NCBI RefSeq assembly: GCF_004519305.1
Contig: NZ_SOZA01000012.1
Coordinates: forward strand, 62,001-126,000
Length of the DNA: 64,000 bases
Source: Pseudomonas sp. RIT623
GTDB taxonomy: Bacteria; Pseudomonadota; Gammaproteobacteria; Pseudomonadales; Pseudomonadaceae
Direction: 5' to 3'
Shown in pieces: positions 1 to 8,073 of the stretch (position 1 is its first letter; the number at the start of each line of letters is the position of its first letter). The notes below the pieces were generated by a model, which saw only the letters and a program-made list of their open reading frames with translations, did not search any database and was not told where the DNA came from. The position numbers and the translations under genes are program-made.

Positions 1-447
1 GTGGTGTATGGCGCCGCGCCCAATCATGGGTTACACGTGCGCAAGTTGTTCGACGAACAGCTGACCCCCGTCTGCGCACCGTCGCTTGGCCAGGGGCCGC
101 TGCAGTTGCGGGACTTGACGCGGCAGATGCTGTTGCACCCGTCGCGTGACGAGCATGACTGGCGGTTGTGGTTGCAGGCGGCCAAAGCCGGATTCGAGCC
201 TCAAGGGCCAAAACAGCACTTCGAGACGCTGGACATGGCGATGGCCATGGCGTCTCAAGGGACGGGAATCGCCATTGGCGACTTTGCGCTGATCGGTGAT
301 GACCTGCGTGCTGGCCGGCTGATCATGCCGTTCGAGCTGAAAGTGGCGACGGGTAAGAGCTATTACCTGGTAAGCCCGACAAAAACCCTGCCGAGCGGAC
401 TCGCCGAACTGATGGATTGGCTTGCCCGGCAAGCGCAGCCCTTGTAG
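1..447 (+). CDS. LysR-type transcriptional regulator, C-terminal part (cut by window start)
   Basis: The 148 visible residues match the second half of a LysR effector-binding domain of the GcvA/AmpR type. The segment LFDEQLTPVCAPSL is the typical start of the second subdomain, and the late MAMASQGTGIAIGD stretch followed by a basic tail fits the end of the domain. The N-terminal helix-turn-helix and hinge lie left of the window, so the GTG at position 1 is not claimed as the true start. The stop codon TAG is the TAG of the GTAGGAGC motif of a REP element, so the repeat abuts the gene directly. Its target cannot be inferred; the next gene is convergent. Confidence 0.8.
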   Translation: MVYGAAPNHGLHVRKLFDEQLTPVCAPSLGQGPLQLRDLTRQMLLHPSRDEHDWRLWLQAAKAGFEPQGPKQHFETLDMAMAMASQGTGIAIGDFALIGDDLRAGRLIMPFELKVATGKSYYLVSPTKTLPSGLAELMDWLARQAQPL

Positions 448-527
448 GAGCCAGCCTTGCTGGCGAACACCGGCCTGGCCGGTGCCAGGCACCGCATAGC
501 CTGGTTCGCCAGCAAGCTGGCTCCTAC
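444..527. repeat. REP inverted pair between convergent genes
   Basis: GTAGGAGCCAGC at the left and GCTGGCTCCTAC at the right form an imperfect inverted pair, each arm with its own GCTGGCGAAC core. This is the P. putida type of repetitive extragenic palindrome. It overlaps the stop codon of the LysR gene and fills the convergent intergenic space, where it may act as a bidirectional transcript end. Confidence 0.8.
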
Positions 528-536
528 GGGGTGCGG

Positions 537-1151
537 TCAGTAGCCGACGGTGAAGCGCGCTCGCGCGTGCGCCGCTTGCTCCAGCTCATCGAGCATCGCG
601 ATGGCGTAGTCGGCAAAGCTGATCCAGCTACGACCATCGGCGCCGATCAGCAGGTGATCCTTGCCCAGGGTGTAATGCCCGGTGCGCTCACCTTCGACGA
701 ACTCCGCCGACGGTGACAGGAAGGTCCAGTCCAGCTCGGGCTCCTGGTGCAACGCATCGAGAAAGCCCACTCCGGCACTGGCCTCGGCCTTGTAGGCCTC
801 GGGGAAGTCCGGGCTGTCGATGACCCGCTGCCCGGACGGCAGCAGCAGGCTGCCGGCGCCACCGACCACTAGCAGGCGCTTGACTCCAGCCGCCTTGACC
901 GGCGCGATGATCGCCTGTGGCTCGATCGTGGCGAAATGCGCCGCGCTGAGCACCGCGTCGCAGCCGCTCACCGCCGCCTCCAGGGCGGCGCTGTCCTTGG
1001 CGTCCAGGGCCTTGACCGTCACCCCTGCGCGGCCTTGCAGCGGCGATGGATCGCGCGCGATGGCGACCACGCTATGACCCCGACGCAGGGCTTCTTCCAG
1101 CAACTGGCTGCCGGCGCGCCCGGTGGCGCCGATGATTGCGATCTTGCTCAT
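537..1151 (-). CDS. NAD(P)-binding oxidoreductase (atypical SDR / NmrA-like)
   Basis: A 204-residue cytosolic Rossmann-fold protein. The start KIAIIGATGRAGSQL is the GxxGxxG dinucleotide-binding motif of atypical short-chain dehydrogenases (NmrA/YwnB-like), followed by the usual acidic/basic strand-2 end VVAIARD and the strand-4 segment CDAVLSAAH. The classical YxxxK catalytic motif is not evident, as is usual for this family, which often has a sensor or flavin-reductase-like role. ATG at 1151 was preferred over GTG at 1160 because GGAG lies 8 nt upstream of the ATG. The gene follows the MBL-fold gene 28 bp downstream on the same strand and may be cotranscribed with it. The substrate is unknown. 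Confidence 0.75.
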   Translation of the reverse strand: MSKIAIIGATGRAGSQLLEEALRRGHSVVAIARDPSPLQGRAGVTVKALDAKDSAALEAAVSGCDAVLSAAHFATIEPQAIIAPVKAAGVKRLLVVGGAGSLLLPSGQRVIDSPDFPEAYKAEASAGVGFLDALHQEPELDWTFLSPSAEFVEGERTGHYTLGKDHLLIGADGRSWISFADYAIAMLDELEQAAHARARFTVGY

Positions 1152-1179
1152 GGGAAACACTCCAACAGGTTGAAAGGGG

Positions 1180-2055
1180 TTACCACTTCATCTCGCCCTT
1201 GGCGACCTTGGCGCCCAGCTCCAGGGAGCTTTCGTCGGCCAGGTCGGGGTAGCGCTTTTTCATCGCCGCGATCAGGGCGTCGGCATTGGCAGCTTTCGCG
1301 GTCTCGACATCGAAAGCACGAATGTAGTCGGCGGTAAAACTCACCGCACTCAGCGAACGGCTACTGTCGCCCAGGTAATGACCCGGGATCACGGTGCGCG
1401 GCGCCAGCTGTTCGATCTTGGCCAGGGTGCTCAGCCAGTCGGCATGGGATTGCGCGGTCTGGGTGTCGGCCATCCACACATGGATGTGCTCGGAAACCAC
1501 CACGCCACCGACCACGGCCTTGATCGAGGGGATCCAGACGAAGCTGCGGTCCGGCTGCGGGCCGTCCAGGCCCTCGACCTTGAGCTCTTGGCCCTCCAGC
1601 TCCAGGCGATCGCCGGCGAGTACCTGCGGGACCACCAGCTTGGCCGGCTTGTCCTCGCCCATTTTCGGGCCCCAGTAGGCCAGCTTGGCATCCATGGTCT
1701 TGCGGATGTGCTCGACAGTGGCAGCCGAAGCGACCACGCGGGCCTTGGGAAACGCCTGGGTGATGGTGTCCAGGCCAAAGTAGTAGTCCGGATCGCCATG
1801 GCTGACGTAGATGGTGGTCAATTGCTTGCCGCTGGCCTGCAGACGCTCCACCACTTGCTCGGCCTGGGCCTTGCCGAACTGGGCATCGACCAGGATGGCG
1901 TCATGGGCGCCACTGACGATGACCGAGCTGACCGGGAAGATCGCGTCATGGCCAGGGTTGTAGACATCAAGCTTGAGAGGCTCGGCGGCCATGGCCTGGC
2001 CGGCGAGAGTGGCACAGGCCAGCAGCAGGCCACGCAGCGGAGTGAGAAGCGACAT
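1180..2055 (-). CDS. Exported metallo-beta-lactamase-fold protein with altered metal motif
   Basis: 291 residues. The N-terminus (LLTPLRGLLLACATLAGQAMA) is a Sec signal peptide with an AMA-type cleavage site, so the protein acts in the periplasm. The body has the MBL fold: strand VSSVIVSG, DAILVDAQFG, then SHGDPDYYFG where the canonical HxHxDH metal motif is expected. Only the first His of that motif is kept; the second His reads Asp and the last reads Tyr. Later histidines occur in VVSEHIHVW and VIPGHYLGD. Close relatives in Pseudomonas and Burkholderia are usually called MBL-fold metallo-hydrolases. The start at 2055 was chosen because the longer reading frame has no signal peptide at its N-terminus. 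The gene is divergent from a LysR regulator 105 bp away, its likely controller. The substrate is unknown. Confidence 0.75.
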   Translation of the reverse strand: MSLLTPLRGLLLACATLAGQAMAAEPLKLDVYNPGHDAIFPVSSVIVSGAHDAILVDAQFGKAQAEQVVERLQASGKQLTTIYVSHGDPDYYFGLDTITQAFPKARVVASAATVEHIRKTMDAKLAYWGPKMGEDKPAKLVVPQVLAGDRLELEGQELKVEGLDGPQPDRSFVWIPSIKAVVGGVVVSEHIHVWMADTQTAQSHADWLSTLAKIEQLAPRTVIPGHYLGDSSRSLSAVSFTADYIRAFDVETAKAANADALIAAMKKRYPDLADESSLELGAKVAKGEMKW

Positions 2056-2160
2056 TGAGATGATCCTGTAGGCGGGAACGATGGAACACAGCTTAGTTGC
2101 CCGAACCAATACAAAAAATGCGATGCTGCAACATAGTTTGTTTCTGAAATCGGGCAAATC

Positions 2161-3072
2161 ATGGACCGTCTCAACGCCATGCGCGTCTTCGTCACCGTTG
2201 TCGACCTCGGCAGCCAGTCGGCCGCGGCCGATCACCTGGCACTTTCCAGGCCAGTGATCTCACGCTACCTGGCCGAACTGGAAGACTGGGTCGGCGCGCG
2301 CCTGATGCAACGCACCACGCGCAAGCTCAGCCTGACCGCCGCCGGCCAGGAAACCCTGCCGCGCTGCCGGCAGATGCTGGAGCTGGCAGGCGACCTGCAG
2401 AGCGCCGTGCGCCAGCCCGATGCCGCGCCCCGTGGCGAGCTGCGCATCAGTGTCAGCACTTCGTTCGGCCAGGCGCAGTTGGTGGACGCCCTGGCCGCCT
2501 ATGTAAAGCGCTATCCCGGGGTAAAGGTAGAGCTACAGATGCTCGACCGCACCGTCAATCTGGTGGAGGAACGCATTGACCTGGCCATCCGCACCAGCAA
2601 CGACATCGACCCCAACCTGATCGCCCGGCGCCTGAGCGTGTGCCGTTCGGTAATTTGCGCCAGCCCCGCCTACCTGCGCGAGCACGGCACGCCGGAGCGA
2701 GTCGAGGCGTTGAGCCAGCACAACTGTCTGACCCACGCCTATTTCGGTCACGGCCTGTGGCACTTCGAGGTGAACGGGCAGCCCATCGCCGTGCCAGTGC
2801 AGGGCAATATCAGCGCCAACGAAGCCATGACCCTGCAGAAGGCCGCACTGGCCAGCGCCGGCATCGCCATGCTGCCGACCTATCAGGCCGCGGCGGCACT
2901 GCGCAGTGGCGAGCTGGTACGCCTGCTGCCCGAGGCCAAGCCACGGGAACTGACGCTCAACGCGGTGTACACCTCGCGCAAGCACATGCCGGCAACCCTG
3001 CGCAGCATGCTGGACTTCCTGGCGCAGCGCTTCGCCGACGAACCCGCCTGGGACCAGGGCCTCGGCCTGTAG
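2161..3072 (+). CDS. LysR-type transcriptional regulator (divergent from MBL-fold gene)
   Basis: 303 residues, full LysR length. The N-terminal winged helix-turn-helix (about residues 1-60) contains MRVFVTVVDLGSQSAAA and LALSRPVISRYLAELE, then TRKLSLTAAGQ. The effector domain (about 90-295) includes GELRISVSTSFGQAQLVDAL and DLAIRTSNDIDPNLIARRL, typical of the CrgA/DsdC-like LTTR group. It is transcribed divergently from the exported MBL-fold gene with 105 bp between starts, the classical LTTR-target arrangement. The stop codon lies inside a REP element. Confidence 0.85.
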   Translation: MDRLNAMRVFVTVVDLGSQSAAADHLALSRPVISRYLAELEDWVGARLMQRTTRKLSLTAAGQETLPRCRQMLELAGDLQSAVRQPDAAPRGELRISVSTSFGQAQLVDALAAYVKRYPGVKVELQMLDRTVNLVEERIDLAIRTSNDIDPNLIARRLSVCRSVICASPAYLREHGTPERVEALSQHNCLTHAYFGHGLWHFEVNGQPIAVPVQGNISANEAMTLQKAALASAGIAMLPTYQAAAALRSGELVRLLPEAKPRELTLNAVYTSRKHMPATLRSMLDFLAQRFADEPAWDQGLGL

Positions 3073-3150
3073 GAGCCAGCTTGCTGGCGAACCGGCAACG
3101 CGGTGGATGGCACCGGCTATGCCGGTGTTCGCCGGCAAGCCGGCTCCTAC
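3069..3150. repeat. REP inverted pair
   Basis: GTAGGAGCCAGCTTGCTGGCGAAC at the left (quoted by key halves GTAGGAGCCAGC and GCTGGCGAAC) is paired with GTTCGCCGGCAAGCCGGCTCCTAC-type sequence ending at 3150. The left half includes the stop codon of the upstream LysR gene. It lies between convergent genes. Confidence 0.8.
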
Positions 3151-3264
3151 GCCAGTTACGGCCCTGCGATGTCCGTACAAGCCAGCCTTGGCGAAGCAGA
3201 CGCCACGATAAAGGGCGTACTTGCCGGCAAAGGCGGGATGGTCAGGCATCGCGCTAGACGTCGA

Positions 3265-4134
3265 TCACTCCTCGACGCTCATGTACTCCTTGGCCCAGCG
3301 GATATAGTCCTCGGGCTGGGTGTAGATATGCGACAGCTCGGTGGCGCTGAGGTTTTCAGACTTGTTCTGCTGGCCGCGCTGCAAGCGCAGGCAGTCGTAG
3401 GTGGCCTTGATCGCGGCGAAGTAGGCGGCATGGCCATCGACCACGATACGCACGCCCAGGCGCGCCAGGCGCTCGTCATCGCGCAGGTTGGGGTTGGCGT
3501 AGGTGACCAGCATCAGCGGCACGCTCAGGTGCTCGCTGATCTGCTCCAACTGCTCGAAATCCTTCACCCCTACCATGCAGATGCCATCGGCACCGGCCTT
3601 CTGGTAGCTCTGCGTGCGGACGATGATCTCCTCGGTGGTCAGCACCCCGGCATTGGTCCGGGCGATGATCGCCAGTGCCGAATCGACCCGCGCTTCCAGT
3701 GCCGCGCGAATCTTGCCGACGCCTTCCTCGACCGAGATCAGGTCGGTGGACTTGCGGCCGAACTGGGCGGGCAGCAGGGTGTCCTCGATGGTCAACGCGG
3801 CGACGCCGGCGCGCTCCAGCTCGATCACCGTGCGCATCACGTTGAGTGCGTTGCCATAGCCATGGTCGGCGTCGGCCAGCACCGGCAACTGGGCGACACG
3901 GCCGATGCGGGTGGCCTGCTCGACGAACTCGCTCAGGGTGATCAGGGCGAAGTCCGGCGCGGCCAGCACCTGCAACGAGGCGACCGAGCCGCCGAGGATG
4001 CCGACCTCGAAGCCCAGGTCGGCGGCGATGCGCGCGGACATGGGGTCGAAGACCGACGCGGTGTGATAGCACGAACTGGACGCGAGCAGTTCGCGGAAGG
4101 CAAAACGCAGATCGTGGTGGGAAGCCTTGGGCAT
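3265..4134 (-). CDS. Oxaloacetate decarboxylase (PEP mutase/isocitrate lyase superfamily)
   Basis: 289 residues, the usual length for the Pseudomonas oxaloacetate decarboxylase typified by P. aeruginosa PA4872 (EC 4.1.1.112), which converts oxaloacetate to pyruvate and CO2 with Mg2+. Superfamily motifs are visible: [15 protein letters not shown] (30s), [10 protein letters not shown] (87-96), [12 protein letters not shown] (115-126) and IIARTNAG (157-164). Tyr212 (LVTYANP) and His235 (VDGHAAYF) fall exactly at the positions described as distinguishing this decarboxylase from PEP mutases. The start at 4134 was chosen because it gives the family length and N-terminus; the longer frame adds 85 unrelated residues. 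It is cytosolic and stands alone, convergent with the upstream LysR gene. Older annotations call it carboxyphosphonoenolpyruvate phosphonomutase. Confidence 0.85.
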   Translation of the reverse strand: MPKASHHDLRFAFRELLASSSCYHTASVFDPMSARIAADLGFEVGILGGSVASLQVLAAPDFALITLSEFVEQATRIGRVAQLPVLADADHGYGNALNVMRTVIELERAGVAALTIEDTLLPAQFGRKSTDLISVEEGVGKIRAALEARVDSALAIIARTNAGVLTTEEIIVRTQSYQKAGADGICMVGVKDFEQLEQISEHLSVPLMLVTYANPNLRDDERLARLGVRIVVDGHAAYFAAIKATYDCLRLQRGQQNKSENLSATELSHIYTQPEDYIRWAKEYMSVEE

Positions 4135-4505
4135 GATCACTCCGCTGGTAATAAGAAATGTAGAACGGCTGACAACCGACCCCTGGTTCGGGTCTACCTG
4201 ACTGTTCCAACCGTCGCCATCTGGGCGGTCATGCTCGACATGCAGGCAGAGGAATAGAAGGTGTGGACATACAGCGACGCGAAATCCTGCGGCAATTGGT
4301 TGCACCACACTGGTGCAGGCCCCGGATTTCAGCCTCTGCGGCCCGGTCACGATAGCACGGGGCCAAGCAGCGCTGGATGAATGCGCCAATGCCGATCTTG
4401 CATAGGGGATGCATTTAGTACATAGGGAGCTATCTAACTCAGGTTACAATCCGCAACACTGAAGCCCGCCTCCACGTCACCCGTCATGACCACCAAGGAT
4501 CCCCA
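4135..4505. other. 371-bp divergent intergenic region without a recognised gene
   Basis: The region separates the divergent oxaloacetate decarboxylase and DHA2 transporter genes. I see a TACAAT hexamer at 4445-4450 that could be a -10 element for the transporter, but no convincing -35 at the right distance. GATGCATTTAGTACAT at 4409-4424 is an imperfect palindrome that could be an operator. Neither is firm enough for a separate call. Confidence 0.4.
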
Positions 4506-5957
4506 GTGACCGCCGCCCTGCCCGCCACCGTCCTGCGTCGCGTCCTGATCGCCCTGATGCTGGCGATCTTCCTCGGCGCCCTCGACCAGACCATCGTCGC
4601 CGTGTCCATGCCGGCGATTTCCGCGCAGTTCGACGATGTCGGCCTACTGGCCTGGGTCATCTCTGGCTACATGGTGGCCATGACCATCGCCGTGCCGATC
4701 TACGGCAAGCTCGGCGACCTGTATGGCCGGCGCCGCATGATCCTCACCGGCACCGCCGTGTTCACCCTCGCGTCTATCGCCTGCGCCCTGGCCCAGGACA
4801 TGCCGCAACTGGTGCTGGCCCGGGTACTCCAGGGCATCGGCGCCGGCGGCATGGTCTCGGTGAGCCAGGCGATCATCGGCGACTACGTGCCACCCCGCGA
4901 GCGCGGCCGCTATCAAGGCTATTTCAGCAGCATGTACGCCCTGGCCAGCGTCGCCGGGCCGGTGCTGGGCGGCTGGCTGACCGAATACCTGTCCTGGCGC
5001 GGGGTGTTCTGGGTCAACCTGCCGCTGGGGCTGGTCGCCCTGTGGGTGATCCACAGGGCGTTGGAGGGGCTGTCGGCGCCGCGACGCGCGGCGCAGGTGG
5101 ACTACCTCGGCGCGCTGTTAATGATTGTCGGCCTGGGCAGCCTGCTGCTGGGCATCACCCTGGTCGGCCAAGGACACGCCTGGCTATCGGCGCCGGTGCT
5201 AGTGCTGCTTGGCTGCGCCCTGCTTGGCCTGCTGCTGTTCGTGGCCCATGAACGGCGCTGCCGCGAACCGCTGCTGCCACTGAGCCTGTTCGGCAACCGG
5301 GTGGCGGTGCTGTGCTGGTGCGTGATCTTCTTCGCCAGCTTCCAGTCGATTTCACTGACCATGCTCATGCCCTTGCGCTACCAGGGCATCACCGGCGCGG
5401 GCGCCGACAGCGCCGCGCTACACTTGCTGCCACTGGCCATGGGCCTGCCCCTAGGCGCCTTCACCGGCGGGCGCATGACCAGCCGCACTGGGCGCTACAA
5501 GCCGCAAATCCTGTTCGGCGCGCTGTTGATGCCACTGGCCATCGCGGCCATGGCATTTACCCCGCCACAAGCCAGCTGGCTGAGCGCCCTGTTCATGTTG
5601 CTCACAGGCATCGCATGCGGCTTGCAGTTCCCCACCTCGCTGGTGGGCACGCAGAACGCGGTGGCGCCGCAGGAGATCGGCGTGGCCACCAGCACCACCA
5701 ACCTGTTCCGTTCGCTGGGCGGGGCAATGGGCGTGGCTTGCATGTCCAGCCTGTTGTTGGCGCTGTTGCACCAGGGCGGCTTCGAACTGCTGGGCAACCC
5801 GTTGCTGGGCAGCCTCAAGGCCGGTGAGGCCGATCCGTTGACCCAGGCGCGCCTGCTGGAGACATTCCACCAGCTGTTGCTGGCCAGTGCCGGGGCTTCG
5901 CTGATTGGCTTGCTGGCGGCATTGGCCCTGCCAGACAAACAACTGCGCGGGCGCTGA
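4506..5957 (+). CDS. MFS multidrug exporter, DHA2 (EmrB/QacA) family
   Basis: 483 residues with about 14 predicted membrane segments, the DHA2 pattern. Visible family motifs: LDQTIVAVSMPAI in TM1 (motif D1, with the membrane-embedded Asp), GKLGDLYGRRRM in loop 2-3 (motif A), and GPVLGGWLTEYLSWRGVFW around TM5-6 (motif C plus the conserved WRWxF-like stretch). This predicts proton-driven export of hydrophobic compounds across the inner membrane. No membrane-fusion partner is adjacent. The GTG start at 4506 has AAGGAT five bases upstream; an ATG 20 bp earlier is out of frame and ends at this point. It lies just upstream of ttgR on the opposite strand, so the two genes converge. Substrates are not inferable. 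Confidence 0.85.
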   Translation: MTAALPATVLRRVLIALMLAIFLGALDQTIVAVSMPAISAQFDDVGLLAWVISGYMVAMTIAVPIYGKLGDLYGRRRMILTGTAVFTLASIACALAQDMPQLVLARVLQGIGAGGMVSVSQAIIGDYVPPRERGRYQGYFSSMYALASVAGPVLGGWLTEYLSWRGVFWVNLPLGLVALWVIHRALEGLSAPRRAAQVDYLGALLMIVGLGSLLLGITLVGQGHAWLSAPVLVLLGCALLGLLLFVAHERRCREPLLPLSLFGNRVAVLCWCVIFFASFQSISLTMLMPLRYQGITGAGADSAALHLLPLAMGLPLGAFTGGRMTSRTGRYKPQILFGALLMPLAIAAMAFTPPQASWLSALFMLLTGIACGLQFPTSLVGTQNAVAPQEIGVATSTTNLFRSLGGAMGVACMSSLLLALLHQGGFELLGNPLLGSLKAGEADPLTQARLLETFHQLLLASAGASLIGLLAALALPDKQLRGR

Positions 5958-6025
5958 AAACCCGCGCTATTAACGCTGCCTTAACCGGAAACGAGTAACA
6001 CTCCCTAACAATCCTTCACAAACTG

Positions 6026-6658
6026 TCATTTGCGCAAACCGGAGCTCAAGCGCAGCATGTCCAGCCCGGTATCGACCCATTTTTCAGCATCGCCCAGCAA
6101 GTCGAAGCTGTCCGGCAGCAACAGCCAGCGGCCGATCAAGCCATCGACATAGGCAAATATCGCCACGGCGGCCCGCTCGGGATCCAGGTCGACGGGCAAC
6201 TGGCCGCGTCGCACGGCATTGCCCATGGTCAATGCGATGCCCTGGTGGCAATCACGCACGGCATTTTGCCGCTGCTGGCGAATCTCGCACATGTCGTCGG
6301 TGAACTCGCACTTGTGATGCAGGATTTCGTTGATACGCCGGGTCCGGGCATCAAGCACCAGCTCGCGAAACACCTGCAGCAGCAACGTGCGGATACACCC
6401 CAGCGGGTCGAGTTCATCCTCGCTCTCGCCGGCCTGGGCCAGGTGGTCATGGGTTTCGTGCAGGCTATCGAGCAGTGCCTGCACCAGTTCGGCCTTGTTG
6501 CTGAAATGCCAGTAGATCGCACCGCGGGTCACGCCCGCGAGCTCGGCGATATCGGCCAGGGTGGTACGCGCGACACCGCGCTTGTAGAAGGCCCTTTCCG
6601 CCGCCTCGATGATCTGGGCACGGGTTTCCTGGGCTTCTTCTTTGGTTCGACGGACCAT
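6026..6658 (-). CDS. ttgR: TtgR, TetR-family repressor of the ttgABC efflux operon
   Basis: 210 residues, the exact length of TtgR. The N-terminal helix-turn-helix (about 10-57) contains [20 protein letters not shown], the AcrR/TtgR signature, and the rest is the all-helical ligand-binding and dimerisation domain ([26 protein letters not shown]). In P. putida TtgR binds plant phenolics, chloramphenicol and tetracycline and is then released from the ttgR-ttgA intergenic operator. Here the gene is divergent from ttgA with 257 bp between starts, and the operator is present (6788-6817). Repression of both its own promoter and ttgABC is therefore expected. Confidence 0.95.
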   Translation of the reverse strand: MVRRTKEEAQETRAQIIEAAERAFYKRGVARTTLADIAELAGVTRGAIYWHFSNKAELVQALLDSLHETHDHLAQAGESEDELDPLGCIRTLLLQVFRELVLDARTRRINEILHHKCEFTDDMCEIRQQRQNAVRDCHQGIALTMGNAVRRGQLPVDLDPERAAVAIFAYVDGLIGRWLLLPDSFDLLGDAEKWVDTGLDMLRLSSGLRK

Positions 6659-6787
6659 GGCAGTACAACCTCATCAGGCCCCGCGCGCTCACGTGGCGGG
6701 CGGGAATCAGGCCGGGGTCGCCTCTTTCAGGGCCTGTCCCGGGTAAATGTGGGTGATCCGCGGCGGCGATTCGCGACGCACATGCGG

Positions 6788-6817
6788 TATTTACAAACAA
6801 CCATGAATGTAAGTATA
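6788..6817. promoter_or_regulatory. TtgR operator overlapping ttgR/ttgA promoters
   Basis: The stretch runs from TATTTACA on the left to TGTAAGTATA on the right around a CAACCATG centre and forms the imperfect palindrome known as the TtgR operator of P. putida. It lies 129 bp upstream of the ttgR start and about 100 bp upstream of ttgA, between the divergent genes. Its sequence matches the published DOT-T1E operator as I remember it. Confidence 0.9.
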
Positions 6818-6915
6818 TTCCTTAGCAAGCTATTTATCCACCCGATAGCGTTTTTCTGACAAGACTCTTCCTTTATATTCTTGAGCTCCCCTGCTCCTGC
6901 GACCCGAGGATCCTC

Positions 6916-8070
6916 ATGCAATTCAAGCCAGCCTTATCCGCCCTGGTTTCCGCCGTGGCTTTGGCAACCCTGCTCAGTGGCTGTAAGAAAGAAGAAGCAG
7001 CGCCAGCGCCGCAGGCTCCTCAGGTCGGCGTCGTCACCGTGCAGCCGCAAGCCTTCACCCTCACCTCGGAACTGCCGGGGCGCACCAGCGCCTACCGTGT
7101 GGCCGAGGTCCGGCCACAGGTCAACGGCATCATTCTCAAGCGCCTGTTCAAGGAAGGCAGCGACGTCAAGGAAGGGCAGCAGCTCTACCAGATCGACCCC
7201 GCTGTCTATGAGGCCAACCTGGCCAACGCCCAGGCCAACCTGCAGGCTACCCGCTCGCTGGCCGAGCGCTACAAGCAGCTGATCGACGAACAGGCCGTCT
7301 CCAAACAGGAGTACGACGACGCCAATGCCAAACGATTGCAGGCCGAGGCAGCGCTCAAGAGTGCCCAGATCGACCTGCGCTACACCAAGGTGCTGGCGCC
7401 GATCAGCGGTCGCATCGGCCGCTCCGCGTTCACCGAAGGCGCGCTGGTGAGCAATGGCCAGGCCAATGCCATGTCCACCATCCAGCAGCTCGACCCGATC
7501 TATGTCGACGTCACCCAGTCCACCGCCGAGCTGCTCAAGCTGCGCCGTGACCTGGAAGGCGGCCAACTGCAGAAGGCCGGCGACAACGCCGCCCAAGTGC
7601 AGCTGGTGTTGGAGGATGGCAGCCTGTTCAAGCAGCAGGGTCGCCTGGAGTTCTCCGAAGTCGCGGTCGACGAGACCACCGGCTCCGTGACCCTGCGCGC
7701 GATCTTCCCCAACCCCGACCACACCCTGCTGCCTGGAATGTTCGTGCATGCGCGGCTCAAGGCCGGGGTCAACGCCAACGCCATCCTGGTCCCGCAACAG
7801 GGTGTGACCCGCGACCTCAAAGGCGCGCCGACCGCACTGGTGGTCAACCAGGAAAACAAGGTCGAACTGCGCCAGCTCAAGGCCAACCGTACCCTGGGCA
7901 GCGACTGGCTGATCGAGGAAGGCCTGAACCCAGGCGACCGCCTGATCACCGAAGGGCTGCAGTTCGTGCGCCCTGGGGTCGAGGTCAAGGTCAGCGAAGC
8001 CACCAACGTCAAGAAACCGGGCAGCCCCGATCAGGCCAGCGCGGCGAAAGCAGACGCCAAAGCGGAGTAA
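6916..8070 (+). CDS. ttgA: TtgA, periplasmic membrane-fusion lipoprotein of TtgABC
   Basis: 384 residues. The N-terminus is a lipoprotein signal peptide with lipobox LLSGC near residue 23, so the mature protein is anchored in the inner membrane. It then shows the HlyD/RND adaptor layout: a lipoyl half with RVAEVRPQVNGIILKRLF, a coiled-coil hairpin (YEANLANAQANLQATRSLA), the second lipoyl half TKVLAPISGRIG, then beta-barrel and membrane-proximal domains. It bridges TtgB and TtgC. GAGGA lies 8 nt before the ATG. ttgB follows after 3 bp. In P. putida the pump exports antibiotics, flavonoids and solvents such as toluene. Close to MexA/AcrA. Confidence 0.95.
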   Translation: MQFKPALSALVSAVALATLLSGCKKEEAAPAPQAPQVGVVTVQPQAFTLTSELPGRTSAYRVAEVRPQVNGIILKRLFKEGSDVKEGQQLYQIDPAVYEANLANAQANLQATRSLAERYKQLIDEQAVSKQEYDDANAKRLQAEAALKSAQIDLRYTKVLAPISGRIGRSAFTEGALVSNGQANAMSTIQQLDPIYVDVTQSTAELLKLRRDLEGGQLQKAGDNAAQVQLVLEDGSLFKQQGRLEFSEVAVDETTGSVTLRAIFPNPDHTLLPGMFVHARLKAGVNANAILVPQQGVTRDLKGAPTALVVNQENKVELRQLKANRTLGSDWLIEEGLNPGDRLITEGLQFVRPGVEVKVSEATNVKKPGSPDQASAAKADAKAE

Positions 8071-8073
8071 ACC

